A stretch of 12,949 nucleotides of DNA, from contig CANEXR010000050.1 of NCBI GenBank assembly GCA_947443815.1, forward strand, positions 1 through 12,949, read 5' to 3'. This DNA comes from Flavobacteriaceae bacterium. GTDB taxonomy: Bacteria; Bacteroidota; Bacteroidia; Flavobacteriales; Flavobacteriaceae. Shown here in pieces: positions 1 to 7,150 of the stretch (positions within the stretch are counted from its first letter, which is position 1; every line of letters starts with the position of its first letter). The notes beneath the pieces were generated by a model. It made no database searches and was not told the origin of the DNA. It saw only the letters and a list, made by a program, of their open reading frames with translations. Both the position numbers and the translations under genes were made by a program.

Positions 1-8
1 TATTTTAG

Positions 9-39
9 CATTAATGATAAGAAAAAGCTTTCATTAATG
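9..39. repeat. Inverted repeat upstream of the delta-60 protein gene
   Basis: CATTAATGA (9-17) and TCATTAATG (31-39) form a perfect 9-bp inverted repeat with a 13-nt spacer, ending 14 nt before the ATG at 54. CATTAATG is itself a palindrome, so the site can also be read as two direct copies of an 8-bp palindrome 23 bp apart. It could be a two-site operator, an mRNA leader hairpin or the end of an upstream transcript. No T-tract follows, so a terminator is unlikely. The function is unknown. Confidence 0.4.
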
Positions 40-53
40 AATAAAGAATCGCT

Positions 54-296
54 ATGCTATTATTTACCCATTTCAGGCCAAGAAAACGAAAGTGTTATTT
101 TTTTAAAAGAACACTAAACCCCCTATTTATTTCACTAATAATGCTTTGCGGGTATTATAGTTATTCTCAGCAAGGGAAAGTCGACACCAATTTTAATACA
201 TACGATGATGGTCTTTTAGGAGATGGTTTCGATAATACGATTCGAACACTTTCGATGCAAACCGATGGAAAATTAATCGTTGGGGGGAGTTCTTGA
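54..296 (+). pseudogene. N-terminal fragment (signal peptide and first delta-60 unit) of a frameshifted secreted protein
   Basis: This 80-residue frame carries the export signal of the large delta-60 protein that follows. It has a basic n-region (RPRKRK, then KRT), a hydrophobic stretch around PLFISLIMLCG (about residues 24-34), and a probable cleavage site near YSYS-QQ (about 38-39). The first delta-60 unit then begins (GKVDTNFN, and DGKLIVGG). Translation stops at TGA 294-296, immediately after TGGGGGGAGTTCT. The rest of the repeat (FLNFNGT) continues in the -1 frame from about base 290. ATG 54 is the first possible start, because an in-frame TAA lies at 42-44. Either an extra G in the G6 run (282-287) or an extra T in 290-291 would join the two frames into one protein of 1303 residues. 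I read this as the 5' part of one gene. The break could be a true mutation, a phase-variable tract, programmed -1 slippage or a sequencing error. Confidence 0.7.
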
Positions 297-2340
297 ATTT
301 TAATGGAACGGTTACTTCCTATTTGTGTCGTTTGAATCCAGATGGGACAAAGGATTCTGCATTTAATTTGGGGACAGGAATTAATGGAAAAGTATATTCT
401 TCCATAGTGCAACCTGATGGAAAAATAATTTTAGGAGGTTCTTTTACCAATTATAATGGTTTAAATGTTGGAAGATTAATTCGTCTGAATGCAGATGGTA
501 CAATTGACGCTTCTTTTAATACAACAATTGGAGTTAATGCAAATATTGTATATAATATGGCCTTGCAGCCCGATGGGAAAATTATTATTGTAGGGAGTTT
601 TTCTAAATACAATGGTGTTGATGCTAATAAAGTGGCTCGAATTTTACCTAACGGAAATAGTGATGCTACATTTATAACGGGACTAGGAGCAAACGCTACT
701 ATTGAAGAAGTACAGCTTCAAACGGATGGAAAAATACTTCTGGCAGGATCATTTGATTCTTTTAATGGATTTTCAAATACAAGTAAAATAGTTCGATTGC
801 ATACAAATGGCAGTGTGGATGTCAATTTTGTCACAGGAACAAGTTTCAATGGAACAATTACGGCACTTTTGGTACAAGAGGATGGTAAAATTGTAGTGGG
901 AGGTGCTTTTACTACTTATAATGGACTTTTAGTAAATAGATTAATTCGGTTAAATACAGATGGTTCTATAGATTCTAATTTTATATTGGGTTCGGGATTT
1001 AGTAATGGGAGCGTATCGGTTATTAAAACTAATTCTTTGGGATTAATAATGGTTGGTGGCTCTTTTAGTGGAACCTATAATGGAACGAATGTCAATCGAT
1101 TGGTGTTATTAGATGCAAATGGAACAGTAAACCCCACGTTTGATATTGGCGCAGGACCAGCTACAGCTACAGTATACGCCTTGGCGGAAGACTTTGAGGG
1201 ATACTGGTATATTGGAGGATCCTTTTCTGTTTTTGATGCTCAAAATCAAGGGCGACTGGCCAAAATTGATGTTCTAGGAACGTTAGATATTGGCTATTTG
1301 ACAGCAGGTGTGGGATTTGACAATTCGGTTTTGAAAGTATTATCTGTATCTGATAAAAAAATAATGGCTTTTGGTAGTTTTACAAAATTCAATGGAGTTG
1401 CTTCGTCAAGAATTGCTCGTTTAACTGAAAATGGGGCTTTAGATACTACTTTTAATATTTCAGGGATTGGAGCTGACGGAATCGTTAAAACAGCTATTTT
1501 ACAAACAGATACTAAAATGGTTTTGGCAGGAAGTTTTACTAACTACAACGGAATTTCAGCAAATAGAATAACAAGAATAACTGCAGAGGGTTCCGTTGAC
1601 TTCTCTTTTAATGTTGGGGTGGGTTTTAATAATCAAGTTTATGCTTCAGCATTACAGCAAGATGGGAAACTCTTAATTGGAGGTAATTTCACTAGTTTTA
1701 ATGGGGTTTTGAGGAACAGAATGGTACGATTATTACCAGATGGAACTCTTGATTCTAGTTTTAATGTGGGATTGGGTGCCGATGCAATTGTGGAGACGCT
1801 CTTGATACAATCGGATGGGAAAATTGTGGTTGGCGGAAGGTTTTCGACTTTTAACGGAAGTGTTTTTAATCGCCTTGTTCGGTTGAATTCTGATGGAAGT
1901 ATCGATACTAGTTTTTCTGTTGGAACTGGTTTTGATAAATATGTGTACACCATTGCGCAACAATCGGATGCTAAATTGATTCTTGGTGGAACCTTTTTGA
2001 CTTATAATGGAACCACAGCAAAACGCCTTATTCGATTGAATACTGATGGCAGTTTTGATGCTACTTTTGTAACAGGAGCTGGATTTAGCAATGGTGAAAT
2101 TAGGCGTATTTTGGTTCAACCTGATGATCGTCTTTTAATTGGAGGTAGTTTTTCGGGAACGTATAACGGCATTGCTGTTAAGAGAATGCTTCGATTGAAT
2201 GCACTGGGAATTTATGATAGTAGTTTTTCAGTAAATCTGAATGGCACCTTGTTTTCTAGCTGTTTCACATCCAATAATGACCTTGTTATTGGTGGAAATT
2301 TCAATTCGGTTTCTGGAATTGCAAAGCATCGTATTGCCCA
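185..2340 (+). repeat. Coding tandem array of about 14 delta-60 units (~156 bp each)
   Basis: At the protein level about 14 units can be counted by their end motif, for example NPDGTKDSAF, NADGTIDASF, NTDGSIDSNF, LPDGTLDSSF and NSDGSIDTSF. The spacing of this motif at 341, 494, 650, 806, 959 and 1118 gives units of 153-159 bp. The DNA of the units has diverged, so this is an old array and not a recent expansion. Units 6, 7 and 13 have drifted most (NANGTVNPTF-like, DVLGTLDIGY, NALGIYDSSF). Two units share an inserted residue, giving GGSFSGTYNG. Confidence 0.8.
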
Positions 2341-3964
2341 ATTAAAATTATGTACCAATAGTTCAAACTGGGATGGAATTATCTGGTCTAATGGCGCCCC
2401 ATCTGATGAAAAAGAATTGCTTTTTCATGATGACTATTCGTTTTTATCCTCTGCTAATTCTTGTAGTTGCGCAATTGATTTAGGCAAAGAGGTAGTCGTT
2501 TCTAATGGAAAAACTTTGGGATTGCGTTTTAATTACACAGGTTCTGGCACTTTAGTTTTAGAAAATACCGCTGCTTTATACCAAACGGATGACACAATGG
2601 TTAATACAGGAATTATTCAATTAAAAAGGAAAACAACAGCCACTGTAAAATCAGATTATACGTATTGGTCAGCCCCAGTTAACAATCAACAATTAAGTAT
2701 ACTTTCGCCAGATTCGGCCTCTAATGCGTTTTATTCTTTTGATGCTTCAACAGATACGTGGACTTCTGAATCTGGAATTGCAAAAATGAATATAGGGAAA
2801 GGATATATAATTCGTGCGCCAGAAAATTTTTCGGAAATAAATCCAACTATTTATGAAGCTTCTTTTATTGGTATTCCTAACAATGGAATTGTTTCTGTTC
2901 CAATTGCAGCAGCGGATACTTCTAATTTGATTGGAAACCCATATCCTTCGGCTATCAATGCAGATTTGTTCCTGATGACCAATGCAGGAGTTATCGACGG
3001 GACACTTTATTTTTGGACACATAATACACCCATAAATCAAGGGATTTATACTTCAAATGATTATGCTGAATACAATCTTTTAGGAGGGGTAGGAACAAGT
3101 CCTGCAACAAATTTAGGGGCCAATACAAACAAGCCCAATGGCACCATAGTTTCAGGACAAGCTTTTTTTGTTACAGGAATAAATATTGGCGGAATGGCAA
3201 CTTTCAAAGATGAAATGCGAATATTAGAGCAAAATACATTGTTCTTTAAATCAAGTACAATTAATAAATCAAAAGACTTCAACAGTATAGAAAAACATCG
3301 AATTTGGTTGAATTTATCCAATAAGGAAGGTGCTTTTAAACAAACATTGATTGGCTATGCCACAGCGGCAACGGATGAGTACGAAAGTGTATATGACGGA
3401 CTCAGTTTTGATGGGAATGACTATTTGGATTTTTACAGTATCAATCAAGGCATGAATTTAGCTATTCAAGGCAGGGCATTGCCATTTATAGCAACAGACG
3501 AAGTGCCTTTAGGATATAAAACAACCATGGCGGGAACGTTCCAAATAAGTGTTGATGAAACAGATGGGATATTATCAAATCAGACTATTTATATCGAAGA
3601 CCGAGCTAAAAATCTTCTACAGGATATTAGTCAAGAACCGTATGTTTTTTTTACTGAAAAAGGGACTTTTAACAACCGTTTTGTGCTTAAATTCAAAGAT
3701 AAAAACCTAGAAACTACAAATTTTAATCAAGAGCCAAATCGGGTTTTAATTGAATCCAAAAATAAGCAAATCAAAATAAGCGCTGCTATGGAATGGATTA
3801 CTAAAGTGGTGGTTTATGATTTGTTGGGAAGAGAAAGGTATAAAAACCCAAAAGTGAACGGGCGTGAATTTACTATTCTTGATTTGGCTTTGTCCGAAAA
3901 TATTTTAGTGGTACAAGTTACTTTGCATGATGGTACAATAATCACTCGAAAAATCCAGTACTAA
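293..3964 (+). CDS. Delta-60 repeat T9SS cargo protein, main body (type C-like sorting signal; 5' end frameshifted)
   Basis: This is the body of a large secreted or cell-surface protein, 1223 codons in this frame and about 1303 residues if joined to 54-296. The first two thirds (to about base 2340) are tandem delta-60 units of 51-53 residues, each with a strand of the form DGKIIVGGSF, a middle part like NYNG..NRLIRL and an end like N.DGS.D.SF. Such repeats are thought to form a beta-propeller-like fold. A spacer follows (CTNSSNWDG, WSNGAPS), then a region with YWSAPV, GKGYIIRAP and IGNPYPSAIN, typical of large flavobacterial surface proteins. The last 75 or so residues (VVVYDLLGRE, ending VTLHDGTIITRKIQY) resemble the T9SS type C sorting domain rather than type A, because there is no YPNP motif. 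The protein would be exported by Sec and then across the outer membrane by T9SS. TTG 293 only opens the frame and is not a credible start; without the upstream frame the product lacks a signal peptide. The substrate or role is unknown; adhesion or polymer binding are possible. Confidence 0.8.
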   Translation: MNFNGTVTSYLCRLNPDGTKDSAFNLGTGINGKVYSSIVQPDGKIILGGSFTNYNGLNVGRLIRLNADGTIDASFNTTIGVNANIVYNMALQPDGKIIIVGSFSKYNGVDANKVARILPNGNSDATFITGLGANATIEEVQLQTDGKILLAGSFDSFNGFSNTSKIVRLHTNGSVDVNFVTGTSFNGTITALLVQEDGKIVVGGAFTTYNGLLVNRLIRLNTDGSIDSNFILGSGFSNGSVSVIKTNSLGLIMVGGSFSGTYNGTNVNRLVLLDANGTVNPTFDIGAGPATATVYALAEDFEGYWYIGGSFSVFDAQNQGRLAKIDVLGTLDIGYLTAGVGFDNSVLKVLSVSDKKIMAFGSFTKFNGVASSRIARLTENGALDTTFNISGIGADGIVKTAILQTDTKMVLAGSFTNYNGISANRITRITAEGSVDFSFNVGVGFNNQVYASALQQDGKLLIGGNFTSFNGVLRNRMVRLLPDGTLDSSFNVGLGADAIVETLLIQSDGKIVVGGRFSTFNGSVFNRLVRLNSDGSIDTSFSVGTGFDKYVYTIAQQSDAKLILGGTFLTYNGTTAKRLIRLNTDGSFDATFVTGAGFSNGEIRRILVQPDDRLLIGGSFSGTYNGIAVKRMLRLNALGIYDSSFSVNLNGTLFSSCFTSNNDLVIGGNFNSVSGIAKHRIAQLKLCTNSSNWDGIIWSNGAPSDEKELLFHDDYSFLSSANSCSCAIDLGKEVVVSNGKTLGLRFNYTGSGTLVLENTAALYQTDDTMVNTGIIQLKRKTTATVKSDYTYWSAPVNNQQLSILSPDSASNAFYSFDASTDTWTSESGIAKMNIGKGYIIRAPENFSEINPTIYEASFIGIPNNGIVSVPIAAADTSNLIGNPYPSAINADLFLMTNAGVIDGTLYFWTHNTPINQGIYTSNDYAEYNLLGGVGTSPATNLGANTNKPNGTIVSGQAFFVTGINIGGMATFKDEMRILEQNTLFFKSSTINKSKDFNSIEKHRIWLNLSNKEGAFKQTLIGYATAATDEYESVYDGLSFDGNDYLDFYSINQGMNLAIQGRALPFIATDEVPLGYKTTMAGTFQISVDETDGILSNQTIYIEDRAKNLLQDISQEPYVFFTEKGTFNNRFVLKFKDKNLETTNFNQEPNRVLIESKNKQIKISAAMEWITKVVVYDLLGRERYKNPKVNGREFTILDLALSENILVVQVTLHDGTIITRKIQY

Positions 3965-3982
3965 TTATTGTATCGCTACAAA

Positions 3983-4010
3983 AAAACCTATCTGAATTCA
4001 GATAGGTTTT
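3983..4010. terminator. Bidirectional terminator between the delta-60 gene and bioB
   Basis: This is a 28-nt perfect palindrome (14-bp arms, AAAACCTATCTGAA and its complement) centred on GAATTC between 3996 and 3997. It starts 18 nt after the stop of the plus-strand gene and lies 10 nt beyond the bioB stop. A run of A on its left (3980-3986) gives a U-tract on the minus strand, and TTTT followed by ATTATTTTTT on its right gives one on the plus strand. This is the expected form of a shared intrinsic terminator for convergent genes. Confidence 0.88.
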
Positions 4011-4020
4011 AGATTATTTT

Positions 4021-5106
4021 TTATTTTCCTTTGGTTGATGCTTCAAGATTTCTTTCAATCGCATGTCCGGGTCTTGTCCATTTTGGTTTTTCACCTAAAG
4101 CGGCAAATTGCGAATCAGCAGCTTCAACCGTTTGAGGCTGAACTACTTTTGTAAAGGGTTTTTGTGGAATTAAACCTAGAGTTTCAAACATTTTCATGTC
4201 TTCATTTACATCTGGATTTGGAGTAGTCAATAATTTATTGCCAGCAAAAATAGAATTGGCTCCTGCAAAAAAGCACATTGCCTGACCCTCACGACTCATG
4301 TCCATTCTTCCTGCAGAAAGTCTTACTTGAGTTTCGGGCATTATAATTCTCGTTGTAGCTACCATTCGAATCATTTCCCATATTTCAACTGGTTTTTGTT
4401 CTTCGAGTGGCGTTCCTTCAACGGCTACTAAAGCATTGATTGGCACAGATTCGGGTTGTGGATTTAAGGTAGAAAGAGCTACTAGCATTCCAGCACGATC
4501 AATAACGCTTTCCCCCATTCCTATGATTCCTCCGCTACAAACGGTAACATTGGTTTTACGAACATTTTCTATAGTTTGTAAACGGTCTTCGAAACCGCGA
4601 GTAGAAATTACCTCTTTATAATATTCTTCGGAAGTGTCTAAATTATGATTGTAAGCGTATAAACCAGCTTCGGCTAGACGTTGCGCTTGGTTTTCGGTAA
4701 TCATTCCGAGTGTGCAACATACTTCCATGTCTAGTTTATTGATAGTACGAACCATTTCAAGTACTTGGTCAAATTCAGGACCGTCTTTTACATTTCGCCA
4801 TGCGGCTCCCATACAAACACGAGAAGAACCTCCGGATTTAGCATTCAAGGCTTGGGCTTTTACTTGGCTTACAGTCATTAAGTCATTACCTTCAACACCC
4901 GTATTGTAGCGCGCTGCTTGTGGGCAATAACCACAATCTTCAGAGCAACCACCTGTTTTGATAGATAATAATGTTGAAACTTGAACCACATTTGGATCAT
5001 GATGTTCCCTGTGGATTGTAGCTGCCTCAAAAAGCAAATCCATCATGGGTTTATTGTAAATGGCAATAATTTCTTCTTTTGTCCAATTGTGTTTTGTAAT
5101 ACTCAT
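4021..5106 (-). CDS. bioB: Biotin synthase BioB
   Basis: BioB is a radical SAM enzyme that inserts sulfur into dethiobiotin, the last step of biotin synthesis; it is cytosolic. In the 361-residue protein starting MSITKHNW, the radical SAM motif CSEDCGYC supplies the 4Fe-4S ligands C54, C58 and C61. The conserved positions for the 2Fe-2S cluster are C98 (CMGAAW), C130 or C131 (VCCTLGM), C190 (VCSGGIIGMGE) and R262 (VRLSAGR), matching the spacing in E. coli BioB. YNHNLDT (152-158) and LLTTPNP are further family signatures. The frame extends upstream to an ATG at 5151, but those 15 extra residues (MKQFDYFWG...) are not typical, whereas MSITKHNWTKEE is the usual flavobacterial N-terminus, so ATG 5106-5104 is preferred. 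No other bio genes are adjacent. A possible promoter lies at 5245-5272, giving a leader of about 130 nt. No BirA-type operator was recognised. Confidence 0.96.
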   Translation of the reverse strand: MSITKHNWTKEEIIAIYNKPMMDLLFEAATIHREHHDPNVVQVSTLLSIKTGGCSEDCGYCPQAARYNTGVEGNDLMTVSQVKAQALNAKSGGSSRVCMGAAWRNVKDGPEFDQVLEMVRTINKLDMEVCCTLGMITENQAQRLAEAGLYAYNHNLDTSEEYYKEVISTRGFEDRLQTIENVRKTNVTVCSGGIIGMGESVIDRAGMLVALSTLNPQPESVPINALVAVEGTPLEEQKPVEIWEMIRMVATTRIIMPETQVRLSAGRMDMSREGQAMCFFAGANSIFAGNKLLTTPNPDVNEDMKMFETLGLIPQKPFTKVVQPQTVEAADSQFAALGEKPKWTRPGHAIERNLEASTKGK

Positions 5107-5244
5107 CGATACGATTTTTTTAATGCCCCAAAAGTAATCAAATTGTTTCAAAGAAGCAATTGGAGGTCTTTAAAAAACGGAGCAAACACATGATTTTCAA
5201 AATAGCTGTGAATTTGCAGGCTTCCTGTAATAAGCTAAATTTTG

Positions 5245-5272
5245 CAAATTTAATTTGTAATAAACTGGCAAA
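5245..5272 (-). promoter_or_regulatory. Candidate Bacteroidota promoter for bioB
   Basis: On the minus strand, TAAATTTG (5252-5245) matches the -7 consensus TAnnTTTG, and TTTG (5272-5269) lies 16 nt upstream as a -33 element, slightly closer than usual. The -7 box also sits inside a small inverted repeat, CAAAT-TTA-ATTTG (5245-5257). Transcription would start near 5238, leaving a leader of about 130 nt before bioB. Confidence 0.45.
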
Positions 5273-5380
5273 AAGCAATTCATTTTAGATTGAAAAAGAG
5301 TTGTGAATTAGCTAATTTATGCTAAAATAATCCTTGTATTTACCCTTTTTTAAAACAAGATGTAGCGCAATAATTTAGGT

Positions 5381-5824
5381 TTAGTGCTTGTCAGATACAT
5401 AACGTGTTTCCCAATACAAAATGAGTATAAATGAAACAATTACGGCAGACACAATACCTTCAAATAGCAAGCTTATGGAGTAAGTCATTACAGATGGGTT
5501 ACCGCCAAATAGAAAAGTCTTAGAAAGAGATTGAACATATAAATCGCCGCCTTTTATAAAACTATAAGTAATCAATCCCATAATACTCAGAATAACTCCC
5601 GTCAAAGAGGTAAGTAATGCGGAGGCAATATTAGTAGCAAAAAGGGTTTTTCCTTCCCTAAAATTTAATTTTAAGGTTCGATTCGTGCCATAAAATACAA
5701 TAAGAATATTCAGTAGGCGCAAATAGAATAAATCGGCTAGTCCCAAAGCCTCCATTGCCAAAAAATAAATACCGATTCCAATGAAGATAAGGAATCCGTT
5801 ATAAAATTCTGTTGGTAGTTTCAT
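5381..5824 (-). CDS. Small four-helix integral membrane protein, function unknown
   Basis: I do not recognise a named family. The 147-residue protein starts MKLPTEFYNG and shows four hydrophobic segments: about residues 9-26 (FLIFIGIGIYFLAMEALG), 30-46 (ADLFYLRLLNILIVFYG), 62-90 (FATNIASALLTSLTGVILSIMGLITYSF) and 111-138 (SVMTYSISLLFEGIVSAVIVSFILILYW). The loop after helix 2 is basic (NRTLKLNFREGK), which suggests it faces the cytoplasm, and the C-terminus RYVSDKH is polar. There is no signal peptide, enzyme motif or cysteine pair. Size and topology recall the small four-helix DUF families common in Bacteroidota (for example DUF4199), but I see no specific match. It follows ribF on the same strand after a 165-nt gap with its own promoter-like boxes, so co-transcription is not certain. 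Confidence 0.75.
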   Translation of the reverse strand: MKLPTEFYNGFLIFIGIGIYFLAMEALGLADLFYLRLLNILIVFYGTNRTLKLNFREGKTLFATNIASALLTSLTGVILSIMGLITYSFIKGGDLYVQSLSKTFLFGGNPSVMTYSISLLFEGIVSAVIVSFILILYWETRYVSDKH

Positions 5825-5882
5825 ACGATTAGTTTTAAAAAGTTAAAAATAATACTTCGTTGATAAACAATGCAATAACTAT

Positions 5883-5898
5883 CAAATATACAAAATTA
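5883..5898 (-). promoter_or_regulatory. Candidate -7 boxes upstream of the membrane protein gene
   Basis: Two overlapping minus-strand matches to TAnnTTTG lie side by side: TAATTTTG (5898-5891) and TATATTTG (5890-5883), about 60 nt before the ATG at 5824. No clear -33 TTTG is seen at the usual distance. In such AT-rich DNA a chance match is possible. Confidence 0.35.
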
Positions 5899-5989
5899 TT
5901 TAACTGAATTTTAAAGTTTACTTGTTTTTTATCCGTTTTAAATATTGGATTTTTAAGCGAAAAGAAGGGCGGGCAATTTTGTTTTTAAC

Positions 5990-6931
5990 TTATAAGCTGT
6001 TGAGATATGCAATAGCGTAAGTTGTGTCTTTTTCTAATTGTGTTTTTAAAAGAGATATAGATTCAAATTTTTCTTCAGAACGAATTCGGTGGAGTATTGA
6101 AACGCTTATTTTTTGATGGTAAATGTCTTTGTCAAAATCAAAAAAATGAATTTCGATGGAATGATTTTCACCATCAACAGTTGGATTAAATCCAATATTC
6201 ATCATGCCATAAACTGTTTTTTGATTGATTAAACTACCAACTATATACACACCATTCTTGGGAATAAGTTTGTAGTTTTCTTCGATTTTCAGGTTAGCTG
6301 TAGGAAAACCAATGGTTCTGCCTAACTGTTTTCCTTTGATAATAGTTCCAGCTAAAAAATAAGAATAACCTAAGTATTTATTGGCTAATGCAATATCGCC
6401 TTCTTCTAATGCTTTTCTAATTTTAGTGGAGCTTACAGAAATGGCATTGATTTCCTGAACAGAAATTTGTTCTACTTCAAAGCCATATTGTTTTCCAAAC
6501 GCAATTAAATCATCAATATTGGCAGTACGGTTTCGACCAAATCGATGGTCATGACCAATAATTATTTTTTGTATGTTGAATTGTTGTACAAGTACTTTGC
6601 TAACAAATTCTTCTGCGGATAATCTAGAAAAATTTTCGTCGAAAGGATGAATGACAAGATTCTCGATGCCAATTTTTTCTAACAAATCGATTTTTTCGCT
6701 AATGGTATTGAGCAGTTTTATTTCAGATTTTTCCTGTAATACCATTCTTGGATGTGGAAAAAAAGTGAGGACCAGACTTTCGTAAGCATTGTTTTGGGTT
6801 GCTGAGTCTTTAGATTGTATGACTCTTTCCAGAATTTTTTTGTGTCCTATATGTACACCATCAAAAGTACCTAAAGTAAGGATTGTTTTTTTTGTAGAAT
6901 GGAAATCGTTTATGGTATGAAAAATTTTCAA
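5990..6931 (-). CDS. ribF: Bifunctional riboflavin kinase / FMN adenylyltransferase RibF (TTG start)
   Basis: RibF phosphorylates riboflavin to FMN and then adenylylates FMN to FAD in the cytosol. From the TTG at 6931 the protein has 313 residues, the normal length. The N-terminal nucleotidyltransferase domain shows GTFDGVHIGH (21-30), TFFPHP (56-61), GHDHRFGRNR (126-135) and SSTKIR (167-172). The C-terminal kinase domain shows GFPTANL (208-214), NGVY (226-229), NIGFNPT (245-251) and SIEIHFFDFD, whose E260 corresponds to the catalytic base of the family. The open frame reaches back to another TTG at 6955, but that codon overlaps the best promoter box (TAAATTTG, 6960-6953), and homologs begin at KIFH, so TTG 6931 is preferred. 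No ATG occurs near the expected N-terminus. The gene is divergent from the metalloprotease gene. Confidence 0.93.
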   Translation of the reverse strand: MKIFHTINDFHSTKKTILTLGTFDGVHIGHKKILERVIQSKDSATQNNAYESLVLTFFPHPRMVLQEKSEIKLLNTISEKIDLLEKIGIENLVIHPFDENFSRLSAEEFVSKVLVQQFNIQKIIIGHDHRFGRNRTANIDDLIAFGKQYGFEVEQISVQEINAISVSSTKIRKALEEGDIALANKYLGYSYFLAGTIIKGKQLGRTIGFPTANLKIEENYKLIPKNGVYIVGSLINQKTVYGMMNIGFNPTVDGENHSIEIHFFDFDKDIYHQKISVSILHRIRSEEKFESISLLKTQLEKDTTYAIAYLNSL

Positions 6932-6952
6932 AGCAAATATTTTATAATACTG

Positions 6953-6960
6953 CAAATTTA
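6953..6960 (-). promoter_or_regulatory. Candidate -7 box for ribF
   Basis: On the minus strand TAAATTTG matches TAnnTTTG. A start point near 6946 would leave a leader of about 15 nt before the TTG at 6931. The nearest upstream TTTG (6976-6973) is only 12 nt away, so the -33 element is weak or absent. Confidence 0.4.
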
Positions 6961-7072
6961 TACTATCTATTTCAAATGTAACGGAATCCTGAATTGATTT
7001 TCGAAAGATTTAGTGCAATTGAAGCTATAATTAATAGTTTAAAAAAGCGGAAAGAGTTATTTAAGCCCATTT

Positions 7073-7115
7073 TTAAATTGAAAATCTTGATTCTGAATTC
7101 TTAAATTCAATTTAA
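7073..7115. promoter_or_regulatory. AT-rich palindrome and inverted repeat upstream of the metalloprotease gene (candidate operator)
   Basis: TTAAATT-C-AATTTAA (7101-7115) is a perfect 15-bp palindrome. A further half-site, TTAAATTGAA (7073-7082), forms an exact 10-bp inverted repeat with TTCAATTTAA (7106-7115). The palindrome ends six bases before the -7 box at 7122, where a regulator or sigma region would contact DNA. This suggests a dimeric regulator site, though AT-rich sequence makes chance matches more likely. Confidence 0.35.
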
Positions 7116-7121
7116 TTGACT

Positions 7122-7129
7122 TATTTTTG
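7122..7129 (+). promoter_or_regulatory. Candidate -7 box for the metalloprotease gene
   Basis: TATTTTTG matches TAnnTTTG. The predicted start near 7136 lies after the codons at 7127 and 7130, supporting translation from ATG 7151 with a leader of about 15 nt. No TTTG is found at the -33 distance; the operator-like palindrome lies there instead. Confidence 0.4.
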
Positions 7130-7150
7130 ATGCTGAAATACTTTATTATT

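Noticed and set aside
1639..2119. Long minus-strand open frames (about 104 and 128 codons) inside the delta-60 repeats
   Set aside because: They lie antisense to a clearly coding repeat array and their composition mirrors its codons. The repeats themselves keep such frames open.
4436..5193. Plus-strand open frames of 61-70 codons over bioB
   Set aside because: They overlap the highly conserved bioB on the other strand and have no recognisable domain or promoter.
5107..5380. Possible riboswitch or BirA operator in the long bioB leader
   Set aside because: I found no extended conserved-looking stem and no TTGTAAACC-type inverted repeat. The short CAAAT/ATTTG repeat lies within the promoter box only.
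5942..5989. GGGCGGGC segment after the ribF stop, considered as a terminator
   Set aside because: No complementary arm lies within reach, so no hairpin can form. The end of the ribF transcript is not visible.
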